Positions 24,136-33,674 are shown, counted from the first letter of the stretch. The stretch is DNA of 64,000 bases from CALKWS01 sp035302405 (GCA_035302405.1 DATGSR010000115.1:1-64000), one strand, 5' to 3'. Notes: generated by a model from the sequence alone, not told the origin. Program-made: numbers and translations.

Positions 24136-25137
24136 ATGACCACCATCTCCACCACCCACCGCACCGCCGTCGCACCGCTCCGTAAGAGGGCGCTGGGCCG
24201 GCTGGCCCTTCCCGCGGCCGTCGCGGTGGTGGTGGGGCTGGTGGTCCTTTCGTTGAACGTGGGCGTGTACGACCTGAATGAGGAGACGTTCGGGTCCGAG
24301 ATGCTGTGGATCACCCGGGTGCCCCGCACAGCGGCCTTAGTGCTGGCCGGGGTGGCGATGGCCATGTGCGGGTTGATCATGCAGATGCTCACCCAGAACA
24401 AATTCGTCGAGCCCTCCACCGTGGGCACCAGCGAGTGGGCCGGGTTGGGCTTACTAGTGAGTTTCCTCGTCATGCCGTTGGCGTCGCTGACCACCCGGAT
24501 CATCGTCGCCAGCCTGTTCGCCTTCGGCGGCACCATGTTGTTCATGGCGATCCTGCGGCGGGTGGTGCTGCGCACGTCGCTGATCGTGCCGCTGATCGGC
24601 ATCATGCTGAGCGCGGTGGTCGGAGCGTTCTCCACCTATGTGGCGATGTCCACCGAACGGCTGCAGATGCTCGGCACCTGGTTCATGGGCAGTTTCACCT
24701 CGGTGGTGCGCGGTCGTTACGAGGTGTTGTGGATCGTGGCGATCATCGTGGTGGTGATCTATATCGCCGCCGACCGGTTCACCGTGGCCGGGCTGGGGGA
24801 GGAGATCGCGACCAACGTCGGCTTGAACTATCGGCGCATGATGATCATCGGCACCACGTTGGTGGCGCTGGCTACGGGAGTGACCACCGTCGTCGTCGGT
24901 TTCCTGCCGTTCCTGGGGCTGGTGGTCCCGAATCTGGTGTCGATGATCCGCGGGGACGACCTGCGCAGCAACATCCCCTGGGTGTGCGTGGGCGGGGCGG
25001 GTCTGATCATCGCCTGCGACATTCTGGGTCGAGTGGTGCGCTACCCGTTCGAGGTGCCGGTGGCGATGATCCTCGGCCTGTTCGGCGCAGCGGTGTTCAT
25101 CGTGCTGCTGCTGCGGCAACGCCGGGTGGGGGTGTGA
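24136..25137 (+). CDS. Siderophore ABC importer, permease 1
   Basis: A 333-residue FecCD-type permease with about nine or ten membrane helices. Signature region: TRVPRTAALVLAGVAMAMCGLIMQMLTQNKFVEPSTVGTSEWAGLG from about residue 58. The coupling segment VVVGFLPFLGLVVPNLVSMIRGDD is near 255. It closely fits the YclN/CeuB branch, which has EPSTVG in place of the DP.LLG of FecC. ATG 24136 follows GAAGGA. It pairs with the next gene to make the heterodimeric channel. Confidence 0.88.
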   Translation: MTTISTTHRTAVAPLRKRALGRLALPAAVAVVVGLVVLSLNVGVYDLNEETFGSEMLWITRVPRTAALVLAGVAMAMCGLIMQMLTQNKFVEPSTVGTSEWAGLGLLVSFLVMPLASLTTRIIVASLFAFGGTMLFMAILRRVVLRTSLIVPLIGIMLSAVVGAFSTYVAMSTERLQMLGTWFMGSFTSVVRGRYEVLWIVAIIVVVIYIAADRFTVAGLGEEIATNVGLNYRRMMIIGTTLVALATGVTTVVVGFLPFLGLVVPNLVSMIRGDDLRSNIPWVCVGGAGLIIACDILGRVVRYPFEVPVAMILGLFGAAVFIVLLLRQRRVGV

Positions 25138-25141
25138 ACCG

Positions 25142-26239
25142 ATGACCTTGGTGTCCAAAACTCCAGCACCGGCCCGCGGCGCCCAGGCGCCGTTCGTTTC
25201 CGCCCCCGCAACCGCGTCCAGCGCCCCGGAACTCCAGGCCACCGCCCCCGCGCGCGCGTTCGACCCCGACCAGCGCCGCAAAGGCCTGTGGCGAATGGCC
25301 GTGCTCGGGGCGCTGGCGGTGGTATTCGCGGTGCTGCTGCTGGTCTATGACAACCCGATGGAGGTCGGCTCCGACGGGTTCTGGCGGATCCTGCAGATGC
25401 GTGCCACCACCGTGGGCACGATCGTGGTGGTGGCCTTCTGCCAGGCGGTGGCCACGGTCATTTTCCACACCGCGACCGGCAACCGGATCCTCACGCCCTC
25501 GATCATGGGCTTCGATGCGCTGTACCGGGTGATCCAGACCGCGCTGGTGTTCGTGTTCGGCGCCGGGGCGCTGGCCGCCACCGACGGGCTGCCGAAGGTG
25601 TTGGTCCAGTCGGCGATCATGATCGGGTTCGCCACCTTGCTGTACGGCTGGTTGTTCTCCGGACGATTCGCGAACCTGCACATCATGCTGCTCATCGGCG
25701 TGGTGCTCGGCGCCGGATTCGGATCGCTGGCCACCTTCATGCAGCGCCTGCTCACGCCCAGTGAGTTCGACGTGCTCACCGCCAGGCTGTTCGGGAACAT
25801 GAGCAACTCCAACGAGGCCTATCTGCCCTGGGCAGCGCTGTTGTGTGTGGTGGTGGGCACGCTGGTGTGGCGCAAACGCCACCAGTTCGATGTGATCGCG
25901 TTGGGCCGGGACACCGCGGTGAACCTGGGGCTGAACCACCGCGCCGAGGTCATCAAGACGCTGGTGATCGTGGCGGTGCTGATCTCGGTGTCCACCTCCA
26001 TGGTCGGACCGATGACGTTCTTCGGCTTCATCGTGGCCACGATCTCTTACCAGATCTCCAAGTCCCAGAAGCATGCCTATGTATTGCCGACGGCGGCGCT
26101 GCTCGGGGTGGTCACGTTGCTAGGGTCCTACTTCATCCTGCGGCACGTGTTCTACGCCGCCGGCCTGGTGACGGTGATCATCGAACTGGCCGGGGGGTTG
26201 TTCTTCCTCATCTACCTGCTGCGGAAGGGATCGCTGTGA
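25142..26239 (+). CDS. Siderophore ABC importer, permease 2
   Basis: A 365-residue FecCD-type permease of the YclO/CeuC branch. It has a roughly 40-residue Ala/Pro-rich cytoplasmic N-terminus before the first helix (WRMAVLGALAVVFAVLLLVYD). Family landmarks are TATGNRILTPSIMGFDALYRVIQT near residue 115 and SMVGPMTFFGFIVATISYQI near 285. It starts 4 nt after permease 1 and its stop overlaps the ATPase start as GTGA, so expression is tightly coupled. Confidence 0.88.
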   Translation: MTLVSKTPAPARGAQAPFVSAPATASSAPELQATAPARAFDPDQRRKGLWRMAVLGALAVVFAVLLLVYDNPMEVGSDGFWRILQMRATTVGTIVVVAFCQAVATVIFHTATGNRILTPSIMGFDALYRVIQTALVFVFGAGALAATDGLPKVLVQSAIMIGFATLLYGWLFSGRFANLHIMLLIGVVLGAGFGSLATFMQRLLTPSEFDVLTARLFGNMSNSNEAYLPWAALLCVVVGTLVWRKRHQFDVIALGRDTAVNLGLNHRAEVIKTLVIVAVLISVSTSMVGPMTFFGFIVATISYQISKSQKHAYVLPTAALLGVVTLLGSYFILRHVFYAAGLVTVIIELAGGLFFLIYLLRKGSL

Positions 26240-26994
26240 TCGAAGTCCGAGGTGTGCACAAGGCGTACTCGGGCAAGACGGTCCTCGGTCCGGTGGACGC
26301 CACGATCCCCTCCGGTGGGATCACCGCACTCGTTGGACCCAACGGCGCCGGTAAGTCCACGATGCTCACCATCATCGGCAGGCTGCTGGAGGCCGACGCC
26401 GGCACCGTGCACGTGGGCGGTCTGGATGTGCGCAAGGCCGACTCGCGCACGTTGGCCCGCACGATGTCCATCCTGCGCCAGGAGAACCACTTCGTTACCC
26501 GGCTGACGGTGCGCCAACTGGTGGGGTTCGGGCGCTTCCCGCACTCCGGGGGACGGTTGACCAAGCACGACCACGAGATGGTGAACCAGGCGCTGGAGTT
26601 CCTGGATCTGAACGACTTGGCCGACCGGTTCTTGGACCAGCTCTCCGGCGGGCAGCGTCAGCGCGCCTACGTGGCGATGGTGTTGGCCCAGGACACCGAC
26701 TACCTGCTGCTGGATGAGCCGCTGAACAACCTGGACATGCAGCATGCGGTGGCGATGATGAAGCAACTGCGCCGGGCTGCCGACGAGTTGGGCAAGACGA
26801 TCGTGATCGTGGTCCATGACATCAACTACGCCGCCGCCTACGCCGACCGGATCATCGCCCTGCGCGAGGGGCAGGTGGTGCACATGGGCACTCCGGCGGA
26901 GATCATGACCTCGGCTGTGTTGTCGGAGGTGTTCAGCACGAACATCAAGGTGCTGGACTCCGAGCCCTACCCGCTGGCGGTCTACTACCGCTGA
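26236..26994 (+). CDS. Siderophore ABC importer, ATP-binding subunit
   Basis: A 252-residue ABC ATPase. Walker A is LVGPNGAGKSTMLTIIGR near residue 34, the signature is QLSGGQRQRAYVAMVLAQ near 136, Walker B is YLLLDEPLNNLDMQHAVAMM near 155, and the H-loop is VVHDINYAAAYAD. The LNNLDM wording is typical of YclP/FepC-like iron importer ATPases. The start is GTG 26236, overlapping the upstream stop. It is the last gene of the iron-box operon and is followed by a GC hairpin. Confidence 0.9.
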   Translation: MIEVRGVHKAYSGKTVLGPVDATIPSGGITALVGPNGAGKSTMLTIIGRLLEADAGTVHVGGLDVRKADSRTLARTMSILRQENHFVTRLTVRQLVGFGRFPHSGGRLTKHDHEMVNQALEFLDLNDLADRFLDQLSGGQRQRAYVAMVLAQDTDYLLLDEPLNNLDMQHAVAMMKQLRRAADELGKTIVIVVHDINYAAAYADRIIALREGQVVHMGTPAEIMTSAVLSEVFSTNIKVLDSEPYPLAVYYR

Positions 26995-27031
26995 GGGCGG
27001 CAGCCGCGACGGGGGCTGAACCTCGGTCCCG

Positions 27032-27047
27032 CGCTTCCGCGGAAGCG
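27032..27047 (+). terminator. Perfect hairpin after the siderophore operon
   Basis: CGCTTCCGCGGAAGCG, a perfect 16-bp palindrome 38 nt after the operon's last stop. It lacks a T-tract. A second, 20-bp GC palindrome lies at 27107-27126, just before the next ORF. Confidence 0.4.
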
Positions 27048-27145
27048 TGCGGCGTACCGGACGCCGTGCAGAATCGCTGGGCCGGGACAGGAGTTGACCG
27101 CCGCGCCGCGCCGCCGCGGCGGCGCGCCCGGACCTACCACCCCCG

Positions 27146-27565
27146 GTGCGGCGGCTGTTGGAAGTCCTGGCGGTGATCCTGCTGGTGCCGGGCGCGGCGC
27201 TCCTGATCGTGCCGCTACGGGCGGCCACCTGGTGGCCCTGGGACCTGACCGCATTAACCGGTCGCGCCGTGGGAGCGTGGCTGGTGGGCCTGGGCTGGGC
27301 GGCCGCCTACACCCGGCTTCGTGGGCGGCGGCGCACGGTGGGCGCGGTCGGGGCCACCGCGGTCACGTTCGTGTTGCTGCAACTGATCGCTCTGCTCCGC
27401 CACGGTGCGGACGTGGACTGGGGCGGCATGCTGGTGGCGTTCTTCTGCTTGGTGCTGGTGCTTCTGGCGCTGACCGGGGTGTGGCTGCTCGCCCTGCCCC
27501 GCACGGCCGGTGCTGCCGGGCCGAATCGGACTGTGCGCCGGCCGGCCAGGCACGGTAGAATCTGA
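27146..27565 (+). CDS. Small integral membrane protein
   Basis: A 139-residue protein with about four hydrophobic helices: VLAVILLVPGAALLIVPL, AVGAWLVGLGWAAAYT, AVGATAVTFVLLQLIALL and MLVAFFCLVLVLLALTGVWLLAL. The segment TWWPWDLTALTGRAVGAWLVGLG is reminiscent of the second half of a larger actinobacterial membrane protein family that I cannot name, so this could be an N-terminally truncated copy. GTG 27146 has no clear ribosome site. Its last codons overlap the -10 of the ileS T-box transcript. Function unknown. Confidence 0.55.
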   Translation: MRRLLEVLAVILLVPGAALLIVPLRAATWWPWDLTALTGRAVGAWLVGLGWAAAYTRLRGRRRTVGAVGATAVTFVLLQLIALLRHGADVDWGGMLVAFFCLVLVLLALTGVWLLALPRTAGAAGPNRTVRRPARHGRI

Positions 27566-27775
27566 GGCTGGCGATGACCCGGCTATCACCGGTGAGCCTC
27601 CGGAAGAACGGGTCGGCGCGGGTGCGCCGGCCTCATTAGACCCGGACGGGGCGGCCCGTCACAGCCGGCACAACGAGTGGTCGCTGAGCAGTCGGCGGCA
27701 ATCGAGGTGGTACCGCGGAGCGCCCGCAATTAGGGGCTTCGTCCTCGGGCGACGGTGACGAGGACAAGGACCCCG
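27556..27775 (+). promoter_or_regulatory. ileS T-box riboswitch with promoter, actinobacterial translational type
   Basis: TAGAAT at 27556-27561 is the -10. The leader contains GATGACCCGGCTATCACCGG, the short specifier hairpin with an ATC (isoleucine) specifier at 27585-27587, and the T-box AGGTGGTACCGCGG at 27705-27718, which pairs with uncharged tRNA-Ile. Downstream, GTCCTCG (27741-27747) can pair with CGAGGAC (27759-27765), masking the AGGACAAGGA ribosome site. This is the translational, sequestrator-controlled form known from ileS leaders of actinobacteria. Uncharged tRNA-Ile would open the site. Confidence 0.9.
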
Positions 27776-30700
27776 ATGGCGCAGCAGGCTAACCAGCAGC
27801 AGGCTAATGAGCAGTCGAACCACTACCCCAAGCACACCGAAAGCAGTGGCGTGCCGGCATCCCCGGATCTTCCCGCAGTGGAGGAGAGGGTGCTGGCCTA
27901 TTGGAACGAGGACGACACCTTCACAGCCTCGGTGGAGCAGCGCGACGCCGGTCCGCAGGGGCAGAACGAGTACGTCTTCTATGACGGGCCCCCGTTCGCC
28001 AACGGCCTGCCCCACTACGGCCACCTGCTCACCGGCTACGTCAAGGACCTGGTGCCGCGTTATCAGACCATGCGCGGGCGCCGCGTGGAGCGCCGGTTCG
28101 GGTGGGACACCCACGGCCTGCCCGCCGAGTTGGAGGCGATGGACCAACTCGGCATCAAGACCAAGGACGAGATCGTGGACATGGGCATCGAGGCGTTCAA
28201 CGACGCCGCCCGTGCCTCGGTGCTCAAGTACACCGACGAGTGGCGTGACTACGTCACCCGCCAGGCCCGCTGGGTGGACTTCGACAACGACTACCGCACC
28301 CTCAACCCCGACTACATGGAGTCGGTGCTGTGGGCGTTCAAGCAACTGTGGGACAAGGGCCTGATCTACGAGGGCTTCCGGGTATTGCCGTACTGCTGGA
28401 ACGATGAGACCCCGCTGTCCAACCACGAACTGCGCATGGACGAGGACGTCTACCAGATGCGCCAGGACCCGTCGGTGACCGTGGGCTACCGGCTGGAGAC
28501 CGGTGAACTGGCGCTCGTCTGGACCACTACGCCCTGGACGCTGCCCTCCAACCTGCTGGTCGTCGTCGGGGAGGACATCGACTACGTCGTGGTGGAGGCC
28601 CCGCACCCCTCCGATGAGACCCGCATCGAGCACTACATCCTGGCCGAGGAACGCCTGGAGGCCTACGCCCGGGAACTGGGCGGCGGGGACGAGGAGGTCG
28701 CCCGGTCCAGGATCGTGCGCAGGCTGAAGGGCTCGGAGCTGGTGGGCCGGACCTACACCCCGCCGTTCTCCTATTTCCAGGGCCAGGAGGGCGCCCACCG
28801 CATCGTGGCCGACGACTACGTCACCACCACGGACGGCACCGGCCTGGTACACAACGCCGGTGCCTTCGGTGAGGAGGACAAACGCACCACCGACCGCGAG
28901 GGTATCGACCCGGTGCGCCCGGTGGGCCCGAACGGCGCCTTCACCGCCCCGGTGCACGAGTACGCCGGCATGCTGGTGTTCGACGCCAACGCCCCCATCC
29001 TGGAGCACCTCAAGGCCCGCACCACCGGCCTGGGCGATGCCGGCGCGACCACCGAGGGCACGGTGATGTTGCGCCGGGAGACCTACGACCACTCCTACCC
29101 GCACTGTTGGCGCTGCCGTCAACCGCTGATCTACATGGGCGTGTCCTCCTGGTTCGTGGAGGTGACGAAGTTCAAGGACCGGATGGTCGAGCTCAACGAG
29201 CAGATCACCTGGGTTCCCGAGCACGTCAAACACGGCCAGTTCGGCAAATGGCTGTCCAACGCCCGGGATTGGTCCATCTCCCGCAACCGGTTCTGGGGTA
29301 GCCCGATCCCGGTGTGGCGCAGCGACAACCCCGAGTACCCGCGCATCGACGTCTACGGCAGTTTCGAGGAACTCGAACGCGACTTCGGCCGCCTGCCGCG
29401 CAACAGCGACGGGGAGGTGGATCTGCACCGCCCGTTCGTGGACGAACTCACCCGCCCCAACCCTGATGACCCCACGGGGCAGTCCACGATGCGCCGGGTG
29501 GAGGACGTGCTGGATGTGTGGTTCGACTCCGGGTCGATGAGTTTCGCCCAGGTGCACTACCCGTTCGAGAACGCCGACTGGTTCGAGCATCACTTCCCGG
29601 CGGACTTCATCGTGGAGTACATCGGCCAGACCCGCGGGTGGTTCTATACCCTGCACGTGCTGGCAACCGCGCTGTTCGACCGGCCGGCGTTCTCCACCTG
29701 CGTGAGCCACGGCATCGTGCTGGGCAACGACGGGCAGAAGATGTCCAAGTCGTTGCGCAACTACCCCGACGTGCGTGAGGTGTTCACCCGCAACGGCTCG
29801 GATGCGATGCGCTGGTTCCTGATGGCCTCCCCGATCCTGCGCGGCGGCAACCTGATCGTCACCGAGGAAGGTATCCGGGATGCGGTACGCACCATCCTGC
29901 TGCCGCTGTGGAACACCTGGTACTTCTTCAGCCTGTACGCCAACACCACCAACGACGGCGAGGGTTACCTGGCCCGGCCCGTCACCGCCGAGCGGGCGGG
30001 CCGGCTACCGGAGATGGACCGGTACCTGCTGGCCCGCACCCACGATCTGGCGGTCGCGGTGACCGAGGCGATGGACACCTACGACATCGCCAGGGGCGCC
30101 GAACTGATCCGCGACCACCTGGATGTGCTTACCAACTGGTATGTGCGCACCCAACGCGACCGGTTCTGGGAGGAGGACCACGATGCCTACGACACGTTGT
30201 GGACTGCTCTGGAAGTGCTGTGCCGGGTGATGGCCCCGTTCGCCCCGCTGCTGACCGAAGAGATCTGGCGGGGGTTGACCGGCGGGCGTTCGGTGCACTT
30301 GACCGATTGGCCGGTGCAGACCACCGACTCCGGCGCGCAGGTCGAGGACGGCCTGGCGGCCGACGCGGACCTGGTCGCTGCGATGGACCAGACCCGGGCG
30401 GTGGTCTCGGCCACCCACGGCCTGCGCAAGGCCCACCAGTTGCGGGTGCGTCAACCGCTGCGCCAGGTGCACGTCGCCGTCGCCGACCCAGAAGCGGTGC
30501 GGCCCTTCACCGGTCTGGTCGCCGAGGAACTCAACGTCAAGGACGTGCACCTGCTGCCCGCCGGGGAGGAAGCCGCCAAGCGGTTCGGGGTGACCACCCG
30601 GCTGACCGTCAACGCCCGAGTCGCCGGGCCTCGGCTGGGTAAGGACGTGCAGACGGCGATCAAGGCCGCCCGCGCCGGGCAGTGGCAGGAACGGGGCGGC

Positions 30701-31084
30701 ACCGTGATCGCCGGCGGCATCGAACTGCAGGAGGGTGAGTACGAGGTGAGCACCCAGGTCGACGCTGATGCCGACGCCGAGCACGCGGTGGCGGTGCTCG
30801 ATGATGACGGTTTCGTGGTGCTGGACCTAGTGCTCGATGACGAACTGCGCGCCGAGGGGTACGCGCGGGACGTCATCCGCCAGGTGCAGGACGCCCGCAA
30901 GAACGAAGGGCTGCACGTGGCCGACCGGATCGAGTTGACCCTGGCGGCCCCGGCGCAGTGGGAGAGCGCGGTGCGCGCCCATGCCGACGTGATCGCCGCC
31001 GAGACGCTGGCCACGGCGTTGAACGTGAACACGGCCGACGACGGCGACCTAGGCATCGAATTGCGGAAGGTCCAGCACCGGTGA
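27776..31084 (+). CDS. ileS: Isoleucine--tRNA ligase, long (IleS2-like) type
   Basis: A 1102-residue class I synthetase. The HIGH motif appears as HYGH in PHYGHLLTGYVKD near residue 80, followed by RRVERRFGWDTHGLPAE. The editing domain contains WTTTPWTLPSNLL, and KMSKS is in GQKMSKSLRNYPDVREVF near 654. A long C-terminal domain follows. The size and YGH/FGWDTHGLP wording match the eukaryote-like IleS2 group common in actinobacteria, which as a class tends to be mupirocin-insensitive. ATG 27776 is preferred over GTG 27755 because that GTG lies inside the T-box sequestrator hairpin while AAGGA sits just upstream of ATG 27776. Confidence 0.95.
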   Translation: MAQQANQQQANEQSNHYPKHTESSGVPASPDLPAVEERVLAYWNEDDTFTASVEQRDAGPQGQNEYVFYDGPPFANGLPHYGHLLTGYVKDLVPRYQTMRGRRVERRFGWDTHGLPAELEAMDQLGIKTKDEIVDMGIEAFNDAARASVLKYTDEWRDYVTRQARWVDFDNDYRTLNPDYMESVLWAFKQLWDKGLIYEGFRVLPYCWNDETPLSNHELRMDEDVYQMRQDPSVTVGYRLETGELALVWTTTPWTLPSNLLVVVGEDIDYVVVEAPHPSDETRIEHYILAEERLEAYARELGGGDEEVARSRIVRRLKGSELVGRTYTPPFSYFQGQEGAHRIVADDYVTTTDGTGLVHNAGAFGEEDKRTTDREGIDPVRPVGPNGAFTAPVHEYAGMLVFDANAPILEHLKARTTGLGDAGATTEGTVMLRRETYDHSYPHCWRCRQPLIYMGVSSWFVEVTKFKDRMVELNEQITWVPEHVKHGQFGKWLSNARDWSISRNRFWGSPIPVWRSDNPEYPRIDVYGSFEELERDFGRLPRNSDGEVDLHRPFVDELTRPNPDDPTGQSTMRRVEDVLDVWFDSGSMSFAQVHYPFENADWFEHHFPADFIVEYIGQTRGWFYTLHVLATALFDRPAFSTCVSHGIVLGNDGQKMSKSLRNYPDVREVFTRNGSDAMRWFLMASPILRGGNLIVTEEGIRDAVRTILLPLWNTWYFFSLYANTTNDGEGYLARPVTAERAGRLPEMDRYLLARTHDLAVAVTEAMDTYDIARGAELIRDHLDVLTNWYVRTQRDRFWEEDHDAYDTLWTALEVLCRVMAPFAPLLTEEIWRGLTGGRSVHLTDWPVQTTDSGAQVEDGLAADADLVAAMDQTRAVVSATHGLRKAHQLRVRQPLRQVHVAVADPEAVRPFTGLVAEELNVKDVHLLPAGEEAAKRFGVTTRLTVNARVAGPRLGKDVQTAIKAARAGQWQERGGTVIAGGIELQEGEYEVSTQVDADADAEHAVAVLDDDGFVVLDLVLDDELRAEGYARDVIRQVQDARKNEGLHVADRIELTLAAPAQWESAVRAHADVIAAETLATALNVNTADDGDLGIELRKVQHR

Positions 31085-32517
31085 ACGCTCGCGACGAGGA
31101 GAGAATCTCCGACGATCCCCGCAAGGCCGAGGAGCCGGTTGAGCCCGCTAACCCGGAGATTCTGGCGCAGGCGGAGGAGATCTACCGGTCGATCCTGCAG
31201 CGTGCCCCCGAACATGACATCGACCCCACGATCGAGCGGGTGCAGATGCTCACCGACCTGCTCGGCCGCCCGCAGGACGCGGTCCGGGCCATCCAGATCA
31301 CCGGCACCAACGGCAAGACCTCGACGGCCCGGATGATCGACCGGCTGCTGCAGGAGACCGGGTTGCGGGTGGGGCGGTTCACCTCCCCGCACCTGCACAC
31401 CGTGCGCGAACGCATTGTGATCGACGGCGAGCCGATCTCTGTGGACAGGTTCGTCACGCTGTGGCAGGACGTCGAGCCGTACGTGCAGATGATCGATGCG
31501 CAACTGGCCGAGCGGGGCGAGTCCCGGTTGAGTTTCTTCGAGGTCCTCACCGCGATGGCCTACGCCGCTTTCGCCGACGCCCCGGTGGATGTGGCCGTGG
31601 TCGAGGTGGGACTGGGGGGCCGGTGGGACTCCACCAACGTGGTGGACGCCGAGGTGGCGGTGTTCACCCCGATCTCCCGCGATCATGAACGCTGGTTGGG
31701 CCGGGAACTGACCGAGATCGCCGCGGTCAAGGCCGGCATCATCAAGGAACTGCACCAAGGGGCGGTGGTGGTCAGCGCCGATCAGGACGAGGAGGTCGCC
31801 GCCGTGATCGCTCGCACGGCGGTGGAGCACCGGGCCCGGGTGCTGGCCGAGGGATATGACCTGGCCGTCGCCAACCGGGCGGTGGCCGTCGGCGGGCAAC
31901 TATTGGACCTGAGCACACCGGGCGGGTTGTACACCGAGATCTTCCTGCCGTTGCACGGGGCACACCAGGCACAGAACGCGCTGCTGGCGCTGGCCGCCGT
32001 CGAGGCGTTCTTCGGTGGCGGTGCGCTGGACGGCAGCGTGGTGGAAGCCGCCTTCGGCGGCGTGGAGTCCCCAGGCCGGCTGGAACTGGCGCGCTCCAGC
32101 CCGGCAGTGCTGCTGGACGCCGCGCACAACCCTGCCGGCGCCGAGGCGCTCGCGGCCGCCCTGGAGGAGGCGTTCGCGTTCACCCGGCTGGTGGGCGTGG
32201 TGGCGATCATGGCCGATAAGGACGTGGACGGGATCCTTGCGGCGTTGGAGCGGGTACTGGATGAGGTGGTGATCACCCAGTCCAGTTCGATGCGGTCGAT
32301 GCCCGCGGAGGAGCTGGCCGAGGTGGCCCGGGACATCTTCGATCCCGACCAGGTGCACGTGGTCCCCTTCGTGGGCGAGGCGATCGCCGTGGCCGTGGAC
32401 CTGACCGAACAGGGCCAACGCGATCAGATCGCCTCCGGCACCGGTGTGCTGGTGACCGGGTCGGTGATCCTGGCAGCAGACGCCCGCGCGGTGCTGCGAC
32501 CACACCGGGCCGACTGA
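31081..32517 (+). CDS. folC: Dihydrofolate synthase / folylpolyglutamate synthase
   Basis: A 478-residue Mur-ligase-fold enzyme that joins glutamate to dihydropteroate and extends the folate polyglutamate chain with ATP. P-loop AIQITGTNGKTSTARMIDRL is near residue 72, GRFTSPHLHTVRERI near 97, VVEVGLGGRWDSTNVVDA near 175, and the C-terminal LLDAAHNPAGAEALAAAL near 342. A charged roughly 25-residue N-terminal extension precedes the fold. GTG 31081 overlaps the ileS stop (GTGA), so it falls under the same T-box operon. In related genomes folC is normally followed by a DUF4233 gene and ndk; here those lie 6.5 kb downstream. Confidence 0.94.
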   Translation: MNARDEERISDDPRKAEEPVEPANPEILAQAEEIYRSILQRAPEHDIDPTIERVQMLTDLLGRPQDAVRAIQITGTNGKTSTARMIDRLLQETGLRVGRFTSPHLHTVRERIVIDGEPISVDRFVTLWQDVEPYVQMIDAQLAERGESRLSFFEVLTAMAYAAFADAPVDVAVVEVGLGGRWDSTNVVDAEVAVFTPISRDHERWLGRELTEIAAVKAGIIKELHQGAVVVSADQDEEVAAVIARTAVEHRARVLAEGYDLAVANRAVAVGGQLLDLSTPGGLYTEIFLPLHGAHQAQNALLALAAVEAFFGGGALDGSVVEAAFGGVESPGRLELARSSPAVLLDAAHNPAGAEALAAALEEAFAFTRLVGVVAIMADKDVDGILAALERVLDEVVITQSSSMRSMPAEELAEVARDIFDPDQVHVVPFVGEAIAVAVDLTEQGQRDQIASGTGVLVTGSVILAADARAVLRPHRAD

Positions 32518-32525
32518 GCCTGCCC

Positions 32526-33662
32526 TCAACCGGGCTGGGGGCCTGCGCGCCGGCGCCCGGGAAGCCGGAGCAACTTCTCCAGCGGTCCATAGGAACCGAC
32601 GCGCAGCCACAGCGTGGAGCCCGCGATCAGCACAACGGCCATGATCAGCGTGATTGCCAACCCGGCCGTCGCCGTCTGCGGCCCCGGGCGCACCAACCAC
32701 GCCACCGCGAACAGGTGCACCACATACACCGTCAACGCCAACTGCCCGGTCGCCACCAGCGGCCATCCCCACCGGCCCATCCGAGGCAGCAGCAGGGCCA
32801 TCGCCCCGAGTACCGCCACGGCCGCCGCGCTACCTCCGATGAGCCACAGGGGCATCTGGGAATGTGCCACTGAGGACAGCAGCCAGTCCGCGCCCGGGTC
32901 CTCCCCGGAGGGCCCGAGCACTACCTCGGCGGCCCGTGCCGCCAGTTCCGCCGCCAGGGCGACCGCCAGGCCCCACAGGGCCAGTCGCTTGTGCAAGCGG
33001 GGCTGATGAAGCGGTAGCCGGCCCAACCACATTCCGAACAGGAACGGGGCGATCCAGGTCAGCACCGGGTAGGGCCCGGTGAGGAAAGTGGACGCCAGCA
33101 CCTGCGCGGGTTCGTCCACCAGCGCGGGGGCTTCGCGATCGAACACCTGGCCGGTGCTCTGTTGCACACCGAGCCATATCAACGGGCTCGCCACCGCGGC
33201 ACCCACGGAAAGGGTCAGCAACGACCACATGGGTGCCCGGACCAGGGCAAGGGCCAACAGGAATAGCGCCGCGTACACGGTCAGGATCACATCGACGCCA
33301 TGGCCCAGGAGTTGAGTGGCTAAACCGATGAACCCCAAGAGCGCCGCCCGCCACAACACTTGGCGCCAGGGCAGCGGCCCGCCGGCGCGGGCACGGCGGG
33401 TGAGCAACGAGTACCCGATCCCCGCTAACAGCACGAACAACAGCGATGCCCGGCCGTGTGGGACGCGCAGCAGCATGCCGGCAAGCCCGGGATCGGCGAG
33501 CGGACCCACATTCACCGCCAGCATCCCCAGGATGGCCACGGCGCGTGCCGCATCGAGCCCGGTGATCCGGCGCGGGGAGCCGGCGGACGCAGGGGAGCGC
33601 TCGGCACGTCCCGAAGTCACAGGTGCGCCATCCTCCCGCTCCGCTCCGGTACCGGTGGCCAC
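32526..33662 (-). CDS. DUF418/HGSNAT-like membrane acyltransferase family protein
   Basis: A 378-residue polytopic membrane protein with about ten helices. The N-terminal GLDAARAVAILGMLAVNVGPLAD and HGRASLLFVLLAGIGYSLLTRR, the latter with the conserved His near residue 70, match the heparan-alpha-glucosaminide N-acetyltransferase-like (HGSNAT/DUF418/DUF1624) fold that moves acyl groups across membranes. The C-terminus has GQLALTVYVVHLFAVAWL, another family mark with a His. The start GTG 33662 is supported by TACATT ending 6 nt upstream on the minus strand, but GTG 33620 is possible. It ends 8 nt from folC, convergent. The acceptor is unknown. Confidence 0.72.
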   Translation of the reverse strand: MATGTGAEREDGAPVTSGRAERSPASAGSPRRITGLDAARAVAILGMLAVNVGPLADPGLAGMLLRVPHGRASLLFVLLAGIGYSLLTRRARAGGPLPWRQVLWRAALLGFIGLATQLLGHGVDVILTVYAALFLLALALVRAPMWSLLTLSVGAAVASPLIWLGVQQSTGQVFDREAPALVDEPAQVLASTFLTGPYPVLTWIAPFLFGMWLGRLPLHQPRLHKRLALWGLAVALAAELAARAAEVVLGPSGEDPGADWLLSSVAHSQMPLWLIGGSAAAVAVLGAMALLLPRMGRWGWPLVATGQLALTVYVVHLFAVAWLVRPGPQTATAGLAITLIMAVVLIAGSTLWLRVGSYGPLEKLLRLPGRRRAGPQPG

Positions 33663-33674
33663 CGCCTCAATGTA
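33663..33674 (-). promoter_or_regulatory. Leaderless -10 element of the acyltransferase-like gene
   Basis: On the minus strand TACATT (complement of 33669-33674) ends 6 nt before GTG 33662, the same geometry as other leaderless starts in the window. Confidence 0.4.

Noticed and set aside
27659..29710. Long minus-strand open frame opposite ileS
   Set aside because: Shadow of ileS caused by high GC third positions; it runs through the T-box region and has no conserved motif.
30005..31899. Genes on the minus strand across the ileS-folC junction
   Set aside because: Open frames there are shadows; the plus strand has continuous IleRS and FolC motifs with a GTGA junction.
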